Below, piece by piece: positions 26,406 through 33,452 of a DNA stretch of 52,051 bases. Origin of the DNA: Pseudonocardiales bacterium (GTDB lineage: Bacteria; Actinomycetota; Actinomycetes; Mycobacteriales; QHCD01); NCBI GenBank assembly GCA_003244255.1, contig QHCD01000052.1:1-52051 (forward strand). The letters are read 5' to 3'. Each line of letters begins with the position of its first letter. Position 1 is the first letter of the stretch. The notes under the pieces were generated by a model. It had not been told where the DNA came from and made no database searches. It worked only from the letters and a program-made list of their open reading frames with translations. Both the position numbers and the translations under genes were made by a program.

Positions 26406-26997
26406 CCCTTCTCCCGGGCGATGCTGCGTACGACCGGTAGCAGGTCTTGACGCAGCAAGGCGTGCAGGAACTCGGCGGCCACCCGGCCCTTTCGGTCGAT
26501 CACGACGGTGGAAGGGATGGCGTTCGGCGGGTAGTTCTTCAGCTGCAGCGCGACCCGACCGTCTGGGTCGAAGATGCTGGGATAGCTCACGCCCTTGGTG
26601 CGTTCGAAGGCTTCGGCCAGCTGCCGCTCGTCTTTGATGTTGACCCCGACGAAGCGGACCCCACTAGCTCTCGTGGCGTTGTAGACCGCCATCAGCTCCG
26701 GCGCCTCGGCGCGGCACGGGGCGCACCAAGAGCCCCAGAAATTCAGCACCACCACGTCCCCGGCGAGGGAGGACAGCTGAAATCGCCGGCCGTCCAGCAA
26801 GGTGCCGGATACATTGGGCGCCGGCCCCCGGTTCCGCTCGGGTATGACCGCGGATGCGCCTGAACCGGTCCCCGCGACGTATCGATTCTGGCCGGCGGCC
26901 TGCTGATCGACGGCGTTGCGGCCGGTCGAGCATCCAGCCGCGACCGCGAGCAGGACGACGGCGACCAGGGTGCGGCGAAGCGCGCCGCCTCAGACAT
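26402..26997 (-). pseudogene. TlpA/ResA-like thioredoxin lipoprotein; start region frameshifted or start unclear
   Basis: The thioredoxin domain (NFWGSWCAPCRAEAPELMAVY, then NAIPSTVVIDRKGRV) is intact. Reading upstream in its frame gives a lipoprotein signal (RRTLVAVVLLAVAAGC-STG), but that frame meets a TGA at 26990 with no ATG, GTG or TTG before the signal. The only good start is the ATG at 26997, 24 bp after the lgt stop, in a different frame. One added base between about 26978 and 26994 would join MSEA to the signal. So the gene has a one-base deletion, a sequence error, or an unusual start; a TTG at 26800 would give a 132-aa protein without signal. Role if made: ResA/CcmG-like reductant fed by CcdA. 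Confidence 0.7.
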
Positions 26998-27020
26998 GCG
27001 CCTGGCGACGCCGGTCGCAC

Positions 27021-27884
27021 TCACGCGGCACCGGATCCTGCTCCGGTCACGGCGCTCTTCTCCGGCGGAGCCTCGGCCGCCGCTGCGCGCCGACCTCGGT
27101 GAGTGAGGAAGTAGGTGAGCGCGAGGAGGAAGACGATCAGGGCGGTCCAGTCGTTCAGCCGTAGGCCGAGCAGATGGTTGGCGTGGTCGACTCTGAGATA
27201 TTCGATCCAGGCCCGGCCGGCGGTATAGGTCATCACGTACAGTGCAAATGCGCGACCGCGGTCAAGCCCGAACCGGCGATCCGCGACTATGACGATCACG
27301 GCCGTGCCCAGGTCCCACAACAGCTCGTAAAGAAACGTCGGCTGGAAATGACCGATGACGGCGGTCGCGGTGTGCGTCGACGGGTTGATGTCGTGAATCG
27401 TCAGACCCCACGGCAGCGTGGTGGCGTTGCCGTAGAGCTCGTTGTTGAACCAGTTGCCGATCCGGCCCACCGCCTGCGCTATAGCGATGCCGGGGGCGAC
27501 GGCGTCGGCGAACGACGCCAGGCCGATGCCGCGGCGGCGCAGGCCGATCCATGCCCCGACTGCTCCGAGCGCAACCGCACCCCAGATGCCCAGCCCGCCG
27601 TCCCATATCTTGAGCGCGTCGATCGGGTCCCGGCCGGCGCCGAAGTACAGTTCCGGGTCGGTGAGAACGTGATACAGCCTCGCACCCACCAGCCCGAACG
27701 GGATCGCCCACACCGCGACATCACTGACCGTTCCCCGCTCGCCACCGCGGGCCGCCCACCGCCGCTCGCCGATCACGACGGCCAGGATCGCGCCGGCAAC
27801 GATGCACAGTGCATAGGCCCGCACCGGGATGGGGCCGAGCTGCCAGACAGTGCGGGTGGGGCTGGGAAGGTACGCGAGGTTCAT
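27021..27884 (-). CDS. lgt: Prolipoprotein diacylglyceryl transferase
   Basis: A 287-aa protein with about seven helices starting MNLAYLPSPTRTVWQLGPIPVRAYAL at 27884, behind GGGGGAGGAG. It has the Lgt signature AVGRIGNWFNNELYG and HPTFLYE-like QPTFLYELLWD. Lgt moves diacylglycerol from phosphatidylglycerol to the lipobox cysteine of lipoproteins. It heads an operon whose products include lipoprotein-like redox proteins, so it may be a regulated second Lgt that supports them; whether another lgt exists elsewhere cannot be seen. Operator C lies 40 bp upstream. Confidence 0.95.
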   Translation of the reverse strand: MNLAYLPSPTRTVWQLGPIPVRAYALCIVAGAILAVVIGERRWAARGGERGTVSDVAVWAIPFGLVGARLYHVLTDPELYFGAGRDPIDALKIWDGGLGIWGAVALGAVGAWIGLRRRGIGLASFADAVAPGIAIAQAVGRIGNWFNNELYGNATTLPWGLTIHDINPSTHTATAVIGHFQPTFLYELLWDLGTAVIVIVADRRFGLDRGRAFALYVMTYTAGRAWIEYLRVDHANHLLGLRLNDWTALIVFLLALTYFLTHRGRRAAAAEAPPEKSAVTGAGSGAA

Positions 27885-27923
27885 GCGCTCCTCCCCCAGA
27901 CTCCGTGTCGGCACCCACGCTAC

Positions 27924-27940
27924 TACTAGCACGATTAGTA
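27924..27940 (-). promoter_or_regulatory. BlaI-type operator C (lgt operon)
   Basis: TACTA-GCACGAT-TAGTA, a perfect 5-7-5 inverted repeat, preceded by an extra TAC so that the half-site TACTAC/TACTA is doubled. It is 40 bp upstream of lgt on the minus strand and probably controls the six-gene unit down to 21934. Confidence 0.85.
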
Positions 27941-28008
27941 GAACTCTCCGGCCTGGCGCGTGGTTCTGCCACCGCGTTGGCCGCACCGCCGGATGCGCCG
28001 TTCCATGC

Positions 28009-28025
28009 TACTAGGCGCGATAGTA
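28009..28025 (+). promoter_or_regulatory. BlaI-type operator D (TlpA-like gene)
   Basis: TACTA-GGCGCGA-TAGTA, perfect 5-7-5 inverted repeat ending 11 bp before the GTG start at 28037. TAGGAT (28024-28029) at its right edge fits a -10 element whose transcript would begin at or next to the GTG, giving a leaderless mRNA. Confidence 0.85.
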
Positions 28026-28036
28026 GGATATCCGTC

Positions 28037-28621
28037 GTGTGGAAGCTGGCGGTCGCCGTTGCCGCTGCGCTCGTTGGGGCGGCAGGCTGCAGCACGACCG
28101 GTGCGCCTAGCCACCAGCGGCTACCGACCGGAGTGCAAGCACCGATCGGTGCGGGGCGCCCGGTGCGACTCCACACCAGCCCGTGTCCCACCAGCTCGAT
28201 GAGGCGCCCGGCGGGCACAGATGCCCCGCCAGCGATAACACTGCCCTGCTTCGGATCGCCGGGAAGCATCGCGCTGGTGGGCCTGCGCAACACCATGGTG
28301 AACGTGTGGGCGTCCTGGTGTGGGCCGTGTCGTGAGGAAATGCCGATGCTGCAGGCCGCTCACCGCCGGTGGGGCGCATCGATCCGGATGCTGGGGATCA
28401 ACAGTCGCGACGATCCCTCCGCCGCAGCCGATTTCCTTGTCGCCACCGGCGTGACCTATGCGCAGGCACTCGACCCGGCCGGCCAAGTGCCTGGCCGACT
28501 CGGCAGCCCCGGTCTACCGGTGACCATCGCCATCGACTCCTCCGGCGCCGTCGTCTACCAGCATGCCGGCCAGCTGGCACTCACGGACCTGACCACGATC
28601 AAGCAACGACTCAGTAGATAG
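28037..28621 (+). CDS. TlpA/ResA-like thioredoxin lipoprotein
   Basis: A 194-aa protein from the GTG at 28037. A short lipoprotein signal ends at GAAG-C18. A linker with two further cysteines (SPCPTS, ITLPCFG) precedes the thioredoxin domain with W94-C-G-P-C98 and the cis-proline segment GLPVTIAI. It is a membrane-tethered thiol reductant of the TlpA/ResA type. It is divergent from lgt across a 150-bp region with one BlaI operator on each side. The start is almost inside the operator, which fits leaderless translation. It may replace or back up the damaged thioredoxin-like gene at 26402-26997. Confidence 0.9.
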   Translation: MWKLAVAVAAALVGAAGCSTTGAPSHQRLPTGVQAPIGAGRPVRLHTSPCPTSSMRRPAGTDAPPAITLPCFGSPGSIALVGLRNTMVNVWASWCGPCREEMPMLQAAHRRWGASIRMLGINSRDDPSAAADFLVATGVTYAQALDPAGQVPGRLGSPGLPVTIAIDSSGAVVYQHAGQLALTDLTTIKQRLSR

Positions 28622-28667
28622 CTCGCTGATGCGGCACCACCTGCAGGTGCGTCGCCGCCGATGTGGG

Positions 28668-29621
28668 CTACCTCGGAAGCGGACAGAGCCCCCAGTGTCG
28701 AAGCGCCATGACCAGCACTGGCGCCACGACGGACAGCATCGGACCGCTCGCGAACAATGCCGCCAGCACGACCAGCCTCGAGGACGTCACGGCCGCCGGT
28801 CCTCGATCTGTAAGCAGCCGCTCCACCCGCTGGATGGTGTGGACGCCCGACGCCGCCAACGCCTCTCGTGGAGCAGGTCTGTCGGCCAGAACGACTAGTG
28901 CCTCAGCGACGTGCCGGCGGCTGTGCCGGCGGGCGGCCGCGTCGTCCGCGCACATCTCCACCAGCCGCGCCGTGTGCGCGGATGCCAGAGTGAACAGGCG
29001 CACCATCGGAAACGCACGGAGCAGTGCGTGAGCGGCACCGAGGACCAAGTGATGTCGGCCGCGCAGATGAGCTCGCTCGTGGGCGAGCACCGCACTCAAC
29101 TGATCGGGGCTCAACCGATCGAGCGCTCCGGTCGTCGCGACGACGCGGCCAGCCCATCCGGGCAGGCAGTACACGATCGGTTCAGCGCACTCGACTACTA
29201 CGGCGTCGAGTTCGCCGCGACGTCGCCCGACCATCGTCACCGCCGCCAGGTGTCGCGAGCGGCAACGGCGCTGCGCCCACAGACCGTGGAGCAGACACGA
29301 GCCGACGCGTGCACCTGTCAGGATCGCCACGGCACCGCCGAGCAGGCGGAGCCAGCGGCTGCCATGCGGAGCGACGGCCTGCCGGACGATCACTAGGCAC
29401 GTGTGCAACAGTCCGCCGAGACCATCGACTGGCACCAGCGACGGCAAGGCTATGACAGCGCCAGCCAGAATCCACGAACCGATCACCGACCAGCATGCAA
29501 CCTGCCAGGCCACGATGCCCAGGCGCGGCGCGCGGCCGCCGGCGGTCGACCGAACAAGCAGCCGGGGGCCGACGGCTAGCGCGAACCCGCTGTAGACAAG
29601 TAGACCGACGGCGGCCGTCAC
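28668..29621 (-). CDS. M56-family membrane metallopeptidase (BlaR1-like, no sensor domain)
   Basis: A 317-aa protein with helices near residues 5-20, 38-60, 90-105 and 283-310. The zinc-protease motif H181-E-R-A-H185 lies in LSAVLAHERAHLRGRHH, followed by a second zinc-ligand region (LVEMCADDAAARR). M56 proteins include BlaR1/MecR1, but this one lacks the C-terminal penicillin-binding sensor domain, as is common in actinobacterial BlaI pairs. It probably inactivates BlaI on an unknown envelope signal. Its start overlaps the blaI stop by 4 bp (ATGA). Confidence 0.92.
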   Translation of the reverse strand: MTAAVGLLVYSGFALAVGPRLLVRSTAGGRAPRLGIVAWQVACWSVIGSWILAGAVIALPSLVPVDGLGGLLHTCLVIVRQAVAPHGSRWLRLLGGAVAILTGARVGSCLLHGLWAQRRCRSRHLAAVTMVGRRRGELDAVVVECAEPIVYCLPGWAGRVVATTGALDRLSPDQLSAVLAHERAHLRGRHHLVLGAAHALLRAFPMVRLFTLASAHTARLVEMCADDAAARRHSRRHVAEALVVLADRPAPREALAASGVHTIQRVERLLTDRGPAAVTSSRLVVLAALFASGPMLSVVAPVLVMALRHWGLCPLPR

Positions 29622-29986
29622 CTGCCCTGACCCCGCCCCAGCTTGCGCAGGGCACGACGCAGTGCCGCCGACTCGCCCGGCGTCATGTGCTCCATGAAGT
29701 GCACCAGGGTTGCGGTGTGATTGGTGCTCGAGGTCAGGGCCTCACGCATCAATCCCGCGCTGTACTCCTCACGACTCGCGACCGGCTCGTATCGGTACGC
29801 CCGGCCATCGCGCTCACGCCGCAACCAGCCCTTCCGGTGCAGGTTGTCCATCACCGTCATCACGGTCGTATAGGCGATCTGTCGCTCCCGCTGGAGGTCA
29901 TCGAGGACCTCTCGGACGGTAACCAATCGATGCCATGCCCACAGTCGGTCCATAATCTCTGATTCGAGATCACCGAAGCCGCGCAT
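29618..29986 (-). CDS. blaI: BlaI/MecI/CopY-family repressor
   Basis: A 122-aa winged-helix protein: GDLESEIMDRLWAW, VREVLDDL, AYTTVMTVMDNLHRKGWLRRER, then a dimerisation helix region. The YTTVMTVMDNLHRKG recognition helix is typical of BlaI. There are no cysteines, so it is not a CopY-type metal sensor despite the copper genes nearby. The ATG at 29986 has GGAGGG seven bases upstream; that site overlaps an alternative ATG at 30001. It is coupled to the M56 gene. Operator E lies about 165 bp upstream, implying autoregulation, and four matching sites mark other targets. Confidence 0.95.
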   Translation of the reverse strand: MRGFGDLESEIMDRLWAWHRLVTVREVLDDLQRERQIAYTTVMTVMDNLHRKGWLRRERDGRAYRYEPVASREEYSAGLMREALTSSTNHTATLVHFMEHMTPGESAALRRALRKLGRGQGR

Positions 29987-30024
29987 CAGGGCACCCTCCA
30001 TGCGGATGTTGATTCAGGCGCACG

Positions 30025-30144
30025 CTAGTCGATACCACAAACCCTCCGCCTACCAAGACCGGCCCCTCCGGTCAGGCGGGGAAGAGAGAGGCCGGCCTCG
30101 ACAACGCGACGACGCAGGACGCGCAGGCGTCGCCAATCGCGCAT
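30025..30144 (-). CDS. Possible short leader ORF upstream of blaI
   Basis: On the minus strand operator E contains TAGTAT, which fits a -10 hexamer; an ATG starts six bases later at 30144. From it a 39-codon frame (MRDWRRLRVLRRRVVEAG...) runs to a stop 38 bp before blaI. It is Arg-rich with no known family, and may simply be the blaI 5' leader. I list it only because the predicted transcript start and the ATG coincide. Confidence 0.25.
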   Translation of the reverse strand: MRDWRRLRVLRRRVVEAGLSLPRLTGGAGLGRRRVCGID

Positions 30145-30150
30145 CAACAA

Positions 30151-30167
30151 TACTAGTCCGGATAGTA
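30151..30167 (-). promoter_or_regulatory. BlaI-type operator E (blaI-M56)
   Basis: TACTA-GTCCGGA-TAGTA, perfect 5-7-5 inverted repeat, the only such site between the methyltransferase end (30228) and blaI. Its presence in front of blaI ties the motif to this repressor. Confidence 0.85.
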
Positions 30168-30227
30168 GGAACGAACCGTCGCGCAGGCCGGCCATGCGGC
30201 GGCGATCGGGCACAGGCGGTGCCGCGG

Positions 30228-30887
30228 TCACGGCGGCACAGAGCTGACGTCGCCGGCGGTCCGGCTGAACACCACCCAGGTGAACGGCTGGATCGCGCCA
30301 CCGGGAGTGGTGTGCCGTTCCGCCGCCGAAGCGATGGGGTGCCAGCGCGAGCCGAGCGTGGCGGCGAGCCGGTCGGGGCCGTACCGCGCGACGGGCAGGC
30401 CGGAGCAGCGGGTTGGGCCCTCGGGGGCGAAGGTACCGAAGATGGCGATGCTGCGCGGGTGGGTCGCCTGCTCGAGCGTCGTCAGATAGGCCGCCCGTCC
30501 GGCCGGACTTGTCAGGAAATGGAAGACGGCCCGGTCATGCCAGACGTCGTAGCGACGAGTAGGCCGCCAGGCCAGCACGTCTTGAACTAACCACTGCACC
30601 CGTGCTGCCCTCGCCCCCAGTCGTTGGCGGGCCTGCTCGATCCCCACCGCGGAGATATCCAGAACGGTGACATCCTCGAAGTCGCGGTCGAGCAGGGCAT
30701 CGACCAGGTGGCCGGCGCCGCCGCCGACGTCGATCACGGCGCCCGTTGAATCGATCGCCGCCGCGGCGATCATCCGTAGGGAGGGCGCCGGGTAGGGCTG
30801 GTACCAGCTCAGGTTGGCCTCGCCGCGGCCATAGGTGTCGTCCCAGCGGCTTCCGGCGCCAGCAGAGTCTGCCGTCTCGCCGTGCAC
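30228..30887 (-). CDS. Class I SAM-dependent methyltransferase
   Basis: A protein of about 219 aa. Early residues SRWDDTYGRGEANLSWYQPYPAPSL resemble small actinobacterial methyltransferases. The SAM-binding motif I is VIDVGGGAGHLVDALL, with an acidic end to strand 2 (VTVLDIS) and VQDVLAW. The GTG at 30887 is chosen because GGGAG lies 8 bp upstream, 26 bp after the previous stop; an ATG at 30923 would overlap that gene by 11 bp but has no visible site. Substrate unknown. It follows a second, unrelated-looking methyltransferase and an ArsR regulator on the same strand. Confidence 0.82.
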   Translation of the reverse strand: MHGETADSAGAGSRWDDTYGRGEANLSWYQPYPAPSLRMIAAAAIDSTGAVIDVGGGAGHLVDALLDRDFEDVTVLDISAVGIEQARQRLGARAARVQWLVQDVLAWRPTRRYDVWHDRAVFHFLTSPAGRAAYLTTLEQATHPRSIAIFGTFAPEGPTRCSGLPVARYGPDRLAATLGSRWHPIASAAERHTTPGGAIQPFTWVVFSRTAGDVSSVPP

Positions 30888-30912
30888 CGCGTCGTCTCCC
30901 TCGCGGCGTCGC

Positions 30913-31650
30913 TTAGCGGACATAAACGCTGACCGGATCGTTGCTCGCCTCGGTCGCGGGTGCGCCGGTCCAGTCGTGCCAGCGTTCGGCCAGCCGCAAC
31001 GCCGCCGCCGCGGCCATCGCGTCGAGCTGTTCGCAGGTGGCGTAGTGCAGCGTGACGTCGTACTCCGCGCTGCCGGCCGCGTCGGAGAGCAGATGCGAGA
31101 TGTGGACGAGCTGGCCCGCCGCGTCGTGCCGGCTGCGCACAACATGCCGGGTTCCGTTCCCGGCGCGGCGAATCTCGGTGCGGCGGCCGGCCGCGTCAAA
31201 GCGGGCTGGGTCGGGCCGGAATGCCTCGATGAACAGCCGACCGTTCGGACGCAGATGACGGGCCGCGCACGCCACACACTGCCGCTGCGCGCGCCGGTCG
31301 GTCAGCATGAACAGGGTGCTCACCGCGCAGACCGCCACGGCGTAATCGCGGCGGGGCAGCTCGAAGTCGGCGAGGTCGGCTCGGAACACCCCGACGCGCT
31401 CCCCGCCGGGCTGCATGCGCAGCTTCGCGATCATGGCCCCGCTCGCCTCGATCCCGTCCACCTCGACACCACGCGCAACCAGCGGAATCGCCAGCCGGCC
31501 GGTCCCCAACCCAAGCTCCAGCACCCGTCCCCCGGCCGTGGCTCGGACCAGAGCCTCGACGGCCGCGTCAGGAGCGAACCGGGCACCATAGATCCGGTCG
31601 TAGACGGCCGCGTGACGGTCGCCATATCCGCTCGGCTCCTGCCTTGACAC
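30913..31650 (-). CDS. Class I SAM-dependent methyltransferase
   Basis: A 245-aa protein starting at the GTG 31650 (MSRQEPSGYGDRHAAVYDRIYG). The YGDRHAAVYDRIY start and VLELGLGTGRLAIPLVARG (motif I) with VDGIEASGAMI (motif II) mark a class I methyltransferase of the type often annotated only by fold. It is followed by the 30887 methyltransferase and preceded by the ArsR gene 64 bp away, so the three may be one operon. Substrate unknown; a link with metal response is only positional. Confidence 0.85.
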   Translation of the reverse strand: MSRQEPSGYGDRHAAVYDRIYGARFAPDAAVEALVRATAGGRVLELGLGTGRLAIPLVARGVEVDGIEASGAMIAKLRMQPGGERVGVFRADLADFELPRRDYAVAVCAVSTLFMLTDRRAQRQCVACAARHLRPNGRLFIEAFRPDPARFDAAGRRTEIRRAGNGTRHVVRSRHDAAGQLVHISHLLSDAAGSAEYDVTLHYATCEQLDAMAAAAALRLAERWHDWTGAPATEASNDPVSVYVR

Positions 31651-31714
31651 GCATCCAGTCTGCCTCGGCCACGCCCGCAAGTCCGACGCCGAGTGACCGC
31701 ACCTGCCACCGACG

Positions 31715-32080
31715 TCAGTCGTGCACGGGCGCGCCGCTGACCTGATGGTCGGCATGGAACAGCGCCTCGGTCAGCAGAGCCCTGACATGCCCGCCGCGTA
31801 GCCGGTACACCACGCGTTGCCCGTGTCGCTGCCCCTCAACAAGGCCTGCGAAGCGGAGCTTGGACAGGTGCTGACTTGCGACGGTTGGGCGGCAGCCGGC
31901 GACGGCGGCCAGACTCGCCACGTCCAGGTCCGTATCCCGCAACGCCCACAGCATCCGCACCCGTGTCGGGTCGGCCAGTAACGCGAACGATCTCACCCCC
32001 ACCGCGACCTGCTCGCCGGTGAGCACGTCCGGATGCCCGGCCCGCGCCGGGCGGGGCGCATGGGAACGCGAAGCAGGCAT
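31715..32080 (-). CDS. ArsR-family metal sensor (KmtR-like)
   Basis: A 121-aa winged-helix repressor. The core ALLADPTRVRMLWALRDTDLDVASLAAVAGCRPTVASQHLSKLRFAGLV is standard ArsR/SmtB. The C-terminus ALFHADHQVSGAPVHD carries Asp/His residues in the position where the nickel/cobalt sensor KmtR has its metal ligands; the classic ELCVCD cysteine box is absent. It is divergent from a CDF metal exporter, the standard arrangement for metal-relieved repression of efflux. The ATG at 32080 is chosen; upstream frame is promoter sequence. Confidence 0.88.
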   Translation of the reverse strand: MPASRSHAPRPARAGHPDVLTGEQVAVGVRSFALLADPTRVRMLWALRDTDLDVASLAAVAGCRPTVASQHLSKLRFAGLVEGQRHGQRVVYRLRGGHVRALLTEALFHADHQVSGAPVHD

Positions 32081-32115
32081 ACCCGGGATCCTATCCGCGC
32101 ACTTCACCATATTCG

Positions 32116-32135
32116 TATCAGCGAAGGTCTTGATA
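32116..32135. promoter_or_regulatory. Candidate ArsR-type operator
   Basis: TATCA at 32116-32120 and TGATA at 32131-32135 form an inverted repeat with a 10-bp spacer, in the 101-bp gap between the divergent ArsR and CDF genes. It is the only A+T-rich dyad there and a plausible binding site for the sensor. Confidence 0.5.
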
Positions 32136-32181
32136 ACCTGCCTACGGGCACCACGCCGCCGACTGAAGATTTGGATCCGCC

Positions 32182-33240
32182 ATGAACCACACCATCCAGC
32201 ATCATGAGCATGGCCACCGGAATGCCCGCAAGCCCGAGCACCCGCAGGACCCCCGGCATGATCGCGGGCACGGGCATGATCACGGGTCGTCGCTGTGGTC
32301 CGCGCTCCGTCATGGCATGTCGGACGTTCTCGGCGGGCACTCCCACGATGCGGCGGACCAGGTCGACGGGGCACTGGAGGCCGACGCCGCGGGGCGCCGG
32401 GCCCTGCTGATCAGCCTGGCCGGCCTGGGTGCTACCGCCGCCGTCCAGGCCGTCGTCGTCGTGCTGTCCGGCTCGGTCGCACTCCTGGGTGACACCTTGC
32501 ACAACGTCGCCGATGCGTTGACCGCCGTTCCGCTGCTGATCGCGTTCCGCCTCGCCCGGCGACCCGCGACCAAGCGATACACCTACGGCTACGGTCGGGC
32601 TGAGGACCTCGGCGGTCTGTTCGTCGTCGCCATGATCACCCTGTCCTCCGCGCTGGCCTGCTACGTGGCGGTCGATCGGCTCATCCACCCCCGTGCCGTC
32701 AACCACCTGTGGGCAGTTGCCGCGGCCGCGATCGTCGGGTTCGCCGGCAACGAGATCGTCGCCCAGTACCGCATCCGTGTCGGACGACAGATCGGCAGCG
32801 CCGCACTCGTCGCCGACGGACTACATGCCCGCACCGACGGCTTCACCAGCCTTGCCGTGCTGCTCGGGGCGATAGGCGTCGCGCTGGGCTGGCGGCAGGC
32901 CGATCCGATCATCGGCCTGCTGATTACCGTCGCCATTCTCGGCGTGCTGCGCTCCGCGATCCGCCAGGTCGGCGCCCGACTCATGGACGCCGTCGACCCC
33001 GCCCTCGTCGACCAGGCCACCGCCGCCGTCAGCGCCGTCGAGGGCGTGCTCGGCGTCCGCGAGCTACGCATCCGCTGGATCGGACATACGCTGCGCGCCG
33101 AGGCTGACATCATCGTCGCCGCCGATACCACCGTGAGTGCCGCCCACGACGTCGCCCACCACGCCGAAGCACACCTGCTCTCAGACGTCCGACGCCTCAC
33201 CGCCGCCACCATCCACACCAGCCCGGCCGGCGCGCACTGA
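32182..33240 (+). CDS. Cation diffusion facilitator (zinc/metal exporter), His-rich
   Basis: A 352-aa protein. Residues 1-60 contain many histidines (HHEHGH, HDRGHGHDHG, GGHSHDAAD), a metal-binding tail. Six membrane helices follow, with LLGDTLHNVADAL in helix 2 and ALVADGLHARTDGFTSLAVL in helix 5: the HxxxD and DxxxD site-A ligands of zinc-type CDF transporters. The C-terminal cytoplasmic domain (VDQATAAV...VRELRIRWIGHTL) has the usual metallochaperone-like fold. It exports Zn2+ or a similar divalent ion by proton exchange. Divergent from the ArsR-type sensor that probably controls it. Confidence 0.94.
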   Translation: MNHTIQHHEHGHRNARKPEHPQDPRHDRGHGHDHGSSLWSALRHGMSDVLGGHSHDAADQVDGALEADAAGRRALLISLAGLGATAAVQAVVVVLSGSVALLGDTLHNVADALTAVPLLIAFRLARRPATKRYTYGYGRAEDLGGLFVVAMITLSSALACYVAVDRLIHPRAVNHLWAVAAAAIVGFAGNEIVAQYRIRVGRQIGSAALVADGLHARTDGFTSLAVLLGAIGVALGWRQADPIIGLLITVAILGVLRSAIRQVGARLMDAVDPALVDQATAAVSAVEGVLGVRELRIRWIGHTLRAEADIIVAADTTVSAAHDVAHHAEAHLLSDVRRLTAATIHTSPAGAH

Positions 33241-33265
33241 CCCCACGGGCGACCGGGCCCACGCA

Positions 33266-33416
33266 CTAGGCCGATCCCTCGCTCAGGGCCTCGGCGATCG
33301 GTCGGCGCGCCCAGAGGCGGGCGGGCAGCGCGGTGAGGAAGGCGGTGAGCAGCGCGGTCGTGGGGACGATCGCGGGCACGAAGGTTGCCAGGAAGGCGAT
33401 GCCGACGGTGGTGGGG
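33266..33416 (-). pseudogene. 3' remnant of an ABC (FtsX-like) permease gene
   Basis: On the minus strand the frame ending at the TAG 33266-33268 reads GIAFLATFVPAIVPTTALLTAFLTALPARLWARRPIAEALSEGSA in pieces: one hydrophobic helix followed by the ALPARxxxRRPxAEAL tail that closes many FtsX-like permeases. It has no start and runs straight into the tRNA fragment at the left end of the integrated element. It is therefore the tail of a gene cut at or near this insertion site. Confidence 0.6.
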
Positions 33417-33418
33417 CT

Positions 33419-33452
33419 GTGGGGCTCGAACCCACGACCGACGGATTATGAG
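33419..33452. repeat. Left attachment site (tRNA 3' fragment)
   Basis: A 34-bp perfect copy of part of the tRNA gene at 42848-42921, from the anticodon loop through the T arm. Similarity continues leftward imperfectly (33412-33418, TGGGGCT against TGGGGCGG), i.e. a decayed acceptor stem. This is the displaced 3' end of the original tRNA gene, the usual product of integrase-mediated insertion. Confidence 0.92.

Noticed and set aside
29618..29986. CopY-type copper repressor
   Set aside because: CopY needs a C-terminal cysteine cluster; this protein has no cysteines.
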